Below are positions 26,008 through 31,676 of a stretch of 34,983 bases of DNA, piece after piece. Under the pieces are notes generated by a model. The model was not told the origin of the DNA. It did no database searches and saw only the letters and a program-made list of their open reading frames with translations. This DNA is from JBCCCJ01 sp039029315. Lineage in GTDB: Bacteria; Bacteroidota; Bacteroidia; J057. Made by a program: the position numbers and the translations under genes. The stretch is from the NCBI GenBank assembly GCA_039029315.1, contig JBCCGK010000115.1, forward strand, positions 1 through 34,983, given 5' to 3'. The first letter of the stretch is position 1. The number at the start of each line of letters is the position of its first letter.

Positions 26008-26844
26008 ATGACAACAGTAATAGCATCACATCTCCCTTTATCGGGAATGTTCATCAGCAGCTGGAGAGGATGGCTTGTCCTTCTCCTGATAGGATCAGGA
26101 ATCGGGCATGAGGAATATCTGACTCAGCTCCATGATAGTTGGAGAGGAGGAATCATGGAAGAGAAAACAGCTCAGATTTCTTCTGCCGAACGGATCACCT
26201 ATCGAGGCGCAACCTATGATACCTATACTGTTTCTCTGAAGGAACAAGAGGTCCGTTTGTTCTGGCAAGGGAAGGACGGACTCCCTTACAAAAATTTGCG
26301 AACGCTCAAAGTCTCTTTGGAATCAGAAGGAAAAAGCCTTCTATTTGGGATGAACGCAGGCATGTACAAAAAGGATCGCAGTCCACAAGGCCTCTATATT
26401 GAAGATGGCCAGACCAGGGTCTCGCTGGATACGGGGGATGCCAATGGGAATTTTTATCTCAAGCCCAATGGTGTATTTCTGATCAGAGAGGATCGAGCCG
26501 AAGTGGTTGAGACTTCTCAATTTTCTGCTTCTCCTGACATTCTCTATGCCACTCAATCCGGGCCCCTCCTCCTTCATAATGGGAAGATCCATCAGGCATT
26601 CAGGGAAGGCTCCAAAAACCTGCACATACGGAATGGCGTTGGGATCATTTCTCCTGACAAGATGGTCTTTGTCATTTCGAATGAGGTGGTCAATCTCTAC
26701 GATTTTGCCTCCTTGTTCAAGGAGCACTTTGGCTGTGAAGATGCCCTCTACCTGGATGGTGCGATTTCGAAGATGTATGCACCAGACCTGAATCGGTCAG
26801 ATTTGGGAGGAAATCTCGGACCACTGATTGGGGTGATCCGCTAG
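26008..26844 (+). CDS. Phosphodiester glycosidase family protein (NAGPA/DUF2233-like)
   Basis: 278 residues from ATG at 26008; ATG at 26047 (MFISSWRGWLVLLLIGSGIG) gives a cleaner signal peptide and may be the true start. The C-terminal two thirds match the NAGPA domain: FGMNAGMYKKDRSPQGLYIE, YLKPNGVFLI, YATQSGPLLL, HIRNGVGIISPDK and CEDALYLDGAISKMYAP. The family cleaves sugar phosphodiesters, as in uncovering mannose-6-phosphate in animals and in sporulation protein YoaG-type or exopolysaccharide contexts in bacteria; the bacterial substrate is usually unknown. Export to the periplasm or surface is likely. It converges with the adenylate-forming enzyme downstream. Confidence 0.88.
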   Translation: MTTVIASHLPLSGMFISSWRGWLVLLLIGSGIGHEEYLTQLHDSWRGGIMEEKTAQISSAERITYRGATYDTYTVSLKEQEVRLFWQGKDGLPYKNLRTLKVSLESEGKSLLFGMNAGMYKKDRSPQGLYIEDGQTRVSLDTGDANGNFYLKPNGVFLIREDRAEVVETSQFSASPDILYATQSGPLLLHNGKIHQAFREGSKNLHIRNGVGIISPDKMVFVISNEVVNLYDFASLFKEHFGCEDALYLDGAISKMYAPDLNRSDLGGNLGPLIGVIR

Positions 26845-26921
26845 CACAAAAGTCTCATGAATGCCTCAAAATAAAGCGATAGGTCAATCCAGGGGAGGGG
26901 CTGCGGATGATCGATTGGCTC

Positions 26922-28454
26922 TCACCCCAGTAATTCTCTCAATGCCTGATAGTCAATTCTGGAATGGTGATTGGGGTCTCGGGGAATTTTATGCAAAAAC
27001 ACCAGACGATCATATGGCAAGCCTTCAAAATCAATCCGACTGCGAATCCGTTCTCTTTGGGATTGTTCTTGTAATTCTACCACAGCCAGAATGCCCTGGC
27101 CTGCTTCCAGGATAGTCCCTGATCCTACCCCCTCCATTTGCTTGAAGAAATTTTCGTACAAGAATGGAGCATAATATCGCTTCTTATGACGAATCAAGGC
27201 ATGGCATCGACCGGTCAAATACAATTTCCCACTGTCATCCAAATAGCCCGCATCGCCCGTTCTATGCCATACTTGATCATCCAAAAAGATCTTGTTCCGC
27301 CTCAAGGCCTCGGGATGGTTGATATACCTTGTTAGTACATGAGGACCACTTACGATGATTTCTCCAATTTGTCCGTTTGGGCTACTGATGTGGGCCAGTT
27401 CTTCCTTGGATTGGATGGAAATGGGGGCATTGTGGATATGAATGACACGCACTTCTGCGCCTCGAAAGGGTTTTCCTACACATAAGCCCTCATCCAGTTT
27501 TTGATCTGTCTTAGATGCCAATTCTTCTCCACTGACCGAACTAATGGGTTCAGCCTCTTCCGATCCATAGATGATATTGATGCTGGCTGATCCAAAGGCT
27601 GTGTGGTAAACCAATGCCTCCTCTGGAAAAACCGGTGCCCCGCCAGTCGTGATCTGAACCAGATCCGGGAGGTGCAGATTATAATATATCATGAATTCGG
27701 CGATGCGCTGGATAATAAAAGGAGAGGCAGTCAGGCGGGTTGCTTTGTGCGTCTTGAGTTGCTCATACAAGCGACGGGCCTTCATGGACTCTGGTTTTTG
27801 GGCATTGAAATCAGGAATGATCGAACTTGCCCCTACTGCCAGATTAATCAGCAAGGCTATAGGAAGCGTAGACATGGAGATATCCTCGGGAAGGGGCTGG
27901 GTTTCTAGCTTTAGCGCCTTAAATTGCTCCATCAGAAAGGCATGTGTCCGATTCGCTGCAATCGGAATTCCGCTGCTTCCTGTTGTAAAAGAGATCAAAG
28001 CCGTTTCTTCCGGTTCTGAATCTGTGATCGGTGGGAAGGCTGGAATTGCTGGGAACTTGAGCCCTAATTTGATGGGGATTTTTCGGAGTTCTGAGGAGAA
28101 CATCCATCCAAAAAATCTGGCTTTTTTGGTGCCAACCCATGCCTGACAATTGGCGATTCTGCAGCACATATCAAGTCGGGTCTTATTGACCCATTCATCC
28201 AGCAGAACGGGGATGGCTCCCAAATACATCAGAGCAAGGATAATTCGGAAGAGGTCTATGCCTATTGGGACAAAAATCAACACCCGATCATGTTTTCGGA
28301 TGCCCTCTCTCATAAAGTAGGTTGCGGTCTGAAGTACTTCCCTGGCAAGTTCTTTATAGGTGATCTCCCTTTGTCTCTCTATAAATGCGGTGTGATCCGG
28401 AAATCTGTCTGCGCTTTCAAAAAATAGCCGGACCACAGTGGTAGGCTGTGTCAT
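26922..28454 (-). CDS. AMP-dependent acyl-adenylate-forming enzyme with altered lysine motifs
   Basis: 510 residues, an ANL-superfamily protein of acyl-CoA-synthetase or OleC type. Fold motifs are present: ISFTTGSSGIPIAANRTH (154-171; the ATP P-loop), YGSEEAEPIS (A5-like), HRTGDAGYLDDSGKLYLTGR (A8). Two positions are unusual. The P-loop Lys expected in GxPK is Ile (codon ATT), and the C-terminal catalytic Lys expected in a HNxKIDx context appears as Arg in PNHHSRIDYQALRELL. Adenylation might therefore be weak or altered. It lies 147 bases after a YghO-like acyltransferase gene on the same strand, suggesting a shared job in modifying an acyl compound. No OleA, OleB or OleD neighbour is present, so olefin synthesis is not supported. 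Confidence 0.88.
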   Translation of the reverse strand: MTQPTTVVRLFFESADRFPDHTAFIERQREITYKELAREVLQTATYFMREGIRKHDRVLIFVPIGIDLFRIILALMYLGAIPVLLDEWVNKTRLDMCCRIANCQAWVGTKKARFFGWMFSSELRKIPIKLGLKFPAIPAFPPITDSEPEETALISFTTGSSGIPIAANRTHAFLMEQFKALKLETQPLPEDISMSTLPIALLINLAVGASSIIPDFNAQKPESMKARRLYEQLKTHKATRLTASPFIIQRIAEFMIYYNLHLPDLVQITTGGAPVFPEEALVYHTAFGSASINIIYGSEEAEPISSVSGEELASKTDQKLDEGLCVGKPFRGAEVRVIHIHNAPISIQSKEELAHISSPNGQIGEIIVSGPHVLTRYINHPEALRRNKIFLDDQVWHRTGDAGYLDDSGKLYLTGRCHALIRHKKRYYAPFLYENFFKQMEGVGSGTILEAGQGILAVVELQEQSQRERIRSRIDFEGLPYDRLVFLHKIPRDPNHHSRIDYQALRELLG

Positions 28455-28497
28455 ACGACAAGAAGTTTGTGTTTGTTTGTTGATGTTTAAGAACGAT

Positions 28498-28514
28498 ACT
28501 CGTTCATTACGAGT
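28498..28514. promoter_or_regulatory. Inverted repeat in the GNAT-ligase intergenic gap
   Basis: ACTCGT (28498-28503) and ACGAGT (28509-28514) flank a 5-base TCATT spacer, 44 bases upstream of the ligase start on the minus strand. It may be a regulator site or a small attenuator hairpin; no further support. Confidence 0.3.
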
Positions 28515-28601
28515 CCGTTAGAGTGAAACGAAACAAGTAGGTCGTGAATTGTATTCGCGAATGATCAAATGAAAAATAAGAGGAGAATAGTTAGATAGGA
28601 A

Positions 28602-29648
28602 TTAATATTTACGCGCAAGGAGGACCGAAGGTTTCACCGCTTTTTGTACGCTTAATCCATACAAAGCATAGGTTTTATAGGTCTCCCCGGCATATTCTGC
28701 GGACAAGCGTGAATTGAAGGCGGGATTCATAAAAGCGTAGATCATGGCTTGAAATCCTTTGTTTCTGGCTCGTTCATACATCCGACTCAACATCACATCT
28801 CCCAATCCTCTCCAGGCTTCCCCGGATGCCCGTGCCACAGTCTTGGAAACCAGGCATTTTTCCTCCAGATTCAAAAAATCTTGTATGCAAAAAAACAAGC
28901 CCACCATTTTCTCGGTTTGATCTTCGGCAATCAAAACAAAATCGGGATCAATCAAGTCGCGAAAAGGGCGAAATTTTGCCAGAAAGGTCTCTTTCTGAAT
29001 AGGAGAAAAGAATTGATGGGTGCGAAAACTCTCCATCATGAAAGGATAGATCGCTTCTAGTTCTTCTTCATACGCTTCCAACCGGATGGATCTGAACGTG
29101 ACTCCGGTTTTCGCTAACTGTAATTCTTTTTCTTCTACACTGGAATATCTGCCTTCAAGATTGCGGTCAATGCTGGAGACGCGATTGGCTGCTAGTTCAA
29201 ACCCAAAAGCCTGGAATTGAGCATTGTAATACACTGGATTGAATGGTTCCAGGAAGAAATTTGGATGCGCATGATGGGTGATGAAGCTGTAATCATCCCA
29301 TGTAGAACCATTGATTGGGCCGAGAATATATTCCACGCCAAGTGCAGTCAATTCCATCACTGCTTTGTTGAGAAGAACCCTGCTGGCTTCCATATCCTCT
29401 ATACATTCATAATTCCCGATTCCGCCAATGCGATGATCCTTATATTGAAGAGATGGATTGTCATATATGCCAACTCTGCCGACAGCTTGGCCATCCTTGA
29501 GCAAGACCAGGCATTTGACCAGAAATTCTGAATTCACCTCATTCTTCTGTGCCAACTGACGCTTATAATAAGGGTAGACCTGGGAAGGGACTGATGTGAA
29601 TAATTGATAATTTGTCTCTCCAGGCTGGGTTTCTAAGAAGGTATACAT
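28602..29648 (-). CDS. GNAT-superfamily acyltransferase, YghO-like
   Basis: 348 residues from ATG at 29648 (MYTFLETQPGETNYQLF). The frame is open 58 codons further upstream, but that extension is low-complexity and crosses the divergent promoter region, so I reject it. The N-terminal half has VGRVGIYDNP, a GNYECIEDMEASRVLLNKAV helix and YILGPINGSTWDDYSF, then EPFNPVYYNAQFQAFGFE. This order (small-domain acyltransferase core, 'GP-N-ST' loop, 'NP-YY' loop) matches the YghO/BATS-like group of GNAT proteins. The C-terminal half has a second GNAT-like region with DVMLSRMYERARNKGF. The substrate is unknown. The adenylate-forming enzyme downstream could supply its acyl donor; that is inference. Confidence 0.82.
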   Translation of the reverse strand: MYTFLETQPGETNYQLFTSVPSQVYPYYKRQLAQKNEVNSEFLVKCLVLLKDGQAVGRVGIYDNPSLQYKDHRIGGIGNYECIEDMEASRVLLNKAVMELTALGVEYILGPINGSTWDDYSFITHHAHPNFFLEPFNPVYYNAQFQAFGFELAANRVSSIDRNLEGRYSSVEEKELQLAKTGVTFRSIRLEAYEEELEAIYPFMMESFRTHQFFSPIQKETFLAKFRPFRDLIDPDFVLIAEDQTEKMVGLFFCIQDFLNLEEKCLVSKTVARASGEAWRGLGDVMLSRMYERARNKGFQAMIYAFMNPAFNSRLSAEYAGETYKTYALYGLSVQKAVKPSVLLARKY

Positions 29649-29895
29649 ATTTTTTGATTTGATGTTTCTTACTGCTAAACACGACAAAAACAGGAATATA
29701 TTTCCATGGATTTTTGGGGGATTGAAACTGGAAACACTGAACACCCAAAATCCAGCGGCTTGGACAGAAAAGAATATGGATGTTTGCTGATTTTCGAGAC
29801 TTCTTTGCCGTTTTTTGCACAAAATCCCAGATCGTATATGAACTTTTACGGCCTAGTCCCAAAATTTGCAAATCTTTTTTTTTTGAAGGTTCCTA

Positions 29896-29927
29896 TTGAG
29901 ATTTTTGCTTTCAGGCATGTACCTTTG
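29896..29927 (+). promoter_or_regulatory. Bacteroidota-type promoter of murB
   Basis: TTG (29896-29898), 21 bases, then TACCTTTG (29920-29927). This matches the Bacteroidota sigma consensus (TTTG or TTG at -33, TAnnTTTG at -7) including spacing. The ATG of murB begins only 4 bases after the box, so transcription would start at or within a few bases of the start codon. Confidence 0.6.
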
Positions 29928-29931
29928 AGAC

Positions 29932-30954
29932 ATGCTGAGCAGATTGAGATCTAATGTTTCCCTTTCTCCCTATCATACCTTTGGCATAGAAGTCAAGACA
30001 AAATTCCTGATTGCCATCGACAATGAAATCGAAGTGCAGGAACTGATTGTCGATCATTTTTATTCTGCTTATCCCTTGCTGATTCTTGGCGGAGGAAGCA
30101 ATATGTTATTTACCAGAGATTTTGAAGGCATCACGCTTCTCAATCAGATCAAAGGCATAGAGATTGTCAGAGAGGATTCCCAATCTGTGTGGATCAGAGT
30201 TGGGGGGGGAGAGGTGTGGCATGAACTTGTGGAATACTGTCTGGCGAATGATTGGGGTGGGCTTGAAAATTTATCTCTGATTCCTGGTTCGGTGGGCGCA
30301 GCTCCCATTCAAAATATTGGCGCATATGGAGTCGAATTGTGCGAATTGTTCCATTCATTAGAAGCCGTAGATCTGCATACTGGTACCATCCGCAGGTTTG
30401 ATAAGGAAGAATGTCAGTTTGGATATCGAGACAGTATTTTTAAACGGCAGTTGAAAGGACGTTATCTGATCAGTAGGGTACACCTTCGGTTGGCAAAACC
30501 CCCCCACAAGCTGACGACCTCCTATGGAGTCATTGGTTCAGAATTGGCTCAATTGGAGGAAGAACCAAGCATTCAGTCTTTGAGCAAGCTTGTGTGTGCC
30601 ATTCGACAACGAAAACTGCCTGATCCCAAACAGATAGGAAATGCAGGGAGTTTCTTTAAAAATCCAGTGATTTCGGTGATTGAATTTGATCGCTTGCTTC
30701 AACAATATCCAGATATCCCTTCTTACCCTCAAGAAGATGGGCAAATAAAAATTCCTGCTGCATGGTTGATCCAGACAGCAGGATGGAAAGGGAAGCGTAG
30801 GGGAACTTTTGGTGTTCACCCACATCAGGCTTTAGTCTTGGTGAATTATGGAGGCGCGGAAGGCCAGGACATTTATCAATTAGCTGAAGAAATAAAAGTA
30901 TCTGTATGGGATCAATTCAACATTCAACTTGAATGTGAAGTAAATGTCATGTAG
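29932..30954 (+). CDS. murB: UDP-N-acetylenolpyruvoylglucosamine reductase
   Basis: 340 residues. MurB uses NADPH and FAD to reduce enolpyruvyl-UDP-GlcNAc to UDP-MurNAc, the second step of peptidoglycan precursor synthesis, in the cytoplasm. It belongs to the type I (E. coli-like) form: FAD-binding LILGGGSNMLF (50-60) and LIPGSVGAAPIQNIGAYGVE (116-135), substrate loop CQFGYRDSIF with R166, the catalytic-acid serine S240 in GNAGSFFKNP, and E336 near the C-terminus (LECEVNVM). The start is supported by the NTFGI-type motif (YHTFGIE, 14-20) close to the N-terminus. It is a single gene divergent from the GNAT gene, not in a dcw cluster. The promoter implies a leaderless or nearly leaderless mRNA. 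Confidence 0.96.
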   Translation: MLSRLRSNVSLSPYHTFGIEVKTKFLIAIDNEIEVQELIVDHFYSAYPLLILGGGSNMLFTRDFEGITLLNQIKGIEIVREDSQSVWIRVGGGEVWHELVEYCLANDWGGLENLSLIPGSVGAAPIQNIGAYGVELCELFHSLEAVDLHTGTIRRFDKEECQFGYRDSIFKRQLKGRYLISRVHLRLAKPPHKLTTSYGVIGSELAQLEEEPSIQSLSKLVCAIRQRKLPDPKQIGNAGSFFKNPVISVIEFDRLLQQYPDIPSYPQEDGQIKIPAAWLIQTAGWKGKRRGTFGVHPHQALVLVNYGGAEGQDIYQLAEEIKVSVWDQFNIQLECEVNVM

Positions 30955-30968
30955 AGGAAAAAACAAAA

Positions 30969-31048
30969 GCATCCTGATCAAAAAAAGCAACAGAAGGGGG
31001 ATTCATCCTAGCAAGGGTTAATCCCCCCTGTCCCAGTTCGAAGGATGC
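30969..31048 (+). ncRNA. Candidate structured RNA downstream of murB
   Basis: Two perfect nested stems are visible: GCATCCT (30969-30975) with AGGATGC (31042-31048), enclosing GGGGGATT (30996-31003) with AATCCCCC (31020-31027). The 20-base and 14-base unpaired flanks form a large internal loop, and the apical loop is 31004-31019. A terminator-like hairpin follows within 25 bases. It may be an independent small RNA or the folded 3' UTR of murB. I could not match it to 6S, SRP, RNase P or tRNA. No promoter was identified. Confidence 0.3.
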
Positions 31049-31068
31049 CTAATGAATACGTGATCGTT

Positions 31069-31105
31069 TGCCGGGTAGACTGCCCGGTATATTTATCTTC
31101 TTTTT
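31069..31105 (+). terminator. Probable intrinsic terminator after murB / candidate RNA
   Basis: TGCCGGG (31069-31075) pairs with CCCGGTA (31083-31089, one G-U) around a 7-base loop, followed by a T-rich tail (TATTTATCTTCTTTTT). It is placed to end transcription from murB about 115 bases after its stop. Confidence 0.6.
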
Positions 31106-31242
31106 ATAGTTTTCTTTTTTTCATGTTGAATTGCTGCCTGAGCAACTTGCATAGCGCGACTTAAAAAGGCGACGGTAACGACTGAGTTGGGTTGGTGCTT
31201 TTGCACTCCCTTCTCAATGGTGGAATTCATCATAGAAAATGT

Positions 31243-31332
31243 CTAAGAGCTTGTTTGGGGTAGTGGCAATTTTCGCTTTTCAGAGGGGATTGCCGAAAAA
31301 AAAGTATATACAATATATATACAAGCTCTAGT
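31243..31332. repeat. Short hairpin element with CTAAGAG ends
   Basis: AGAGCTTGT (31246-31254) pairs with ACAAGCTCT (31321-31329), and inside it GGCAAT (31265-31270) pairs with ATTGCC (31289-31294). The left end CTAAGAGCTTGTTTG resembles the left end of the element at 13-181 (CTAAGAGACTGTTTG) and shares CTAAGAGCTT with 177-186. The common ends suggest related non-autonomous elements. The interior is not similar. Confidence 0.45.
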
Positions 31333-31536
31333 TTAGGTAGGATTTTTAGGGTTTGGGAGAAATAAATCCATGTTGGTTGAAAACATCTCGGTCTGAAATC
31401 CTATTTGGAACAAGATCCCCCAATGAAGGTCTAGCGGGGCGGAAAGAGGAGCCATTCATAAATCTGTGTTCCATCAGGCCAATTCAAGGGGCAAGATATG
31501 ACAGCAAAGCACAGGTAATAAACGAACAGAATGGGC

Positions 31537-31579
31537 CATTCCAGAAATCAGTTGAGAGCCGAGACTGATTTCTGGAATG
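31537..31579. repeat. 16-bp perfect inverted repeat with 11-base loop
   Basis: CATTCCAGAAATCAGT (31537-31552) is the exact reverse complement of ACTGATTTCTGGAATG (31564-31579). It begins about 100 bases past the stop codon of the minus-strand receptor gene. No U-run follows on either strand. It could be an mRNA 3'-end structure, a bidirectional transcription block or a repeat terminus. Confidence 0.7.
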
Positions 31580-31676
31580 ACAAGAGATTGGACGTGCTCC
31601 ATTCTTGTTGAGTAATTCTGGGCTTTACAGGATGGACGGTTCCAAAGGATTGTACAGATTGATTGGCATTCGTTGA

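Larger units (their letters stand above)
30955..31676. other. 722-base structured non-coding region
   Basis: This stretch between murB (+) and the receptor gene (-) has no supported ORF; a 71-codon plus frame at 31353-31568 runs through a long inverted repeat and has no motifs. It holds, in order, nested stems with a terminator-like hairpin (30969-31105), a CTAAGAG-ended hairpin element (31243-31332) and a 16-bp inverted repeat (31537-31579). Each is listed separately. Confidence 0.55.

Noticed and set aside
26922..28454. Olefin biosynthesis ligase OleC
   Set aside because: Motifs are partly OleC-like, but no OleA, OleB or OleD gene is adjacent and the key lysines are replaced.
29649..29822. 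58-codon N-terminal extension of the YghO-like protein
   Set aside because: Translation is Phe/Ser-rich and unlike the family; it would occupy the promoter region shared with murB.
30969..31049. tRNA-like frame: 7-bp perfect acceptor-like stem and an AGTTCGA segment at about tRNA length
   Set aside because: No T-arm, D-arm or anticodon stem can be formed in the right places; the inner 8-bp stem does not fit a cloverleaf.
31353..31568. 71-codon ORF in the murB downstream region
   Set aside because: Ends inside a perfect inverted repeat and shows no protein-like pattern.
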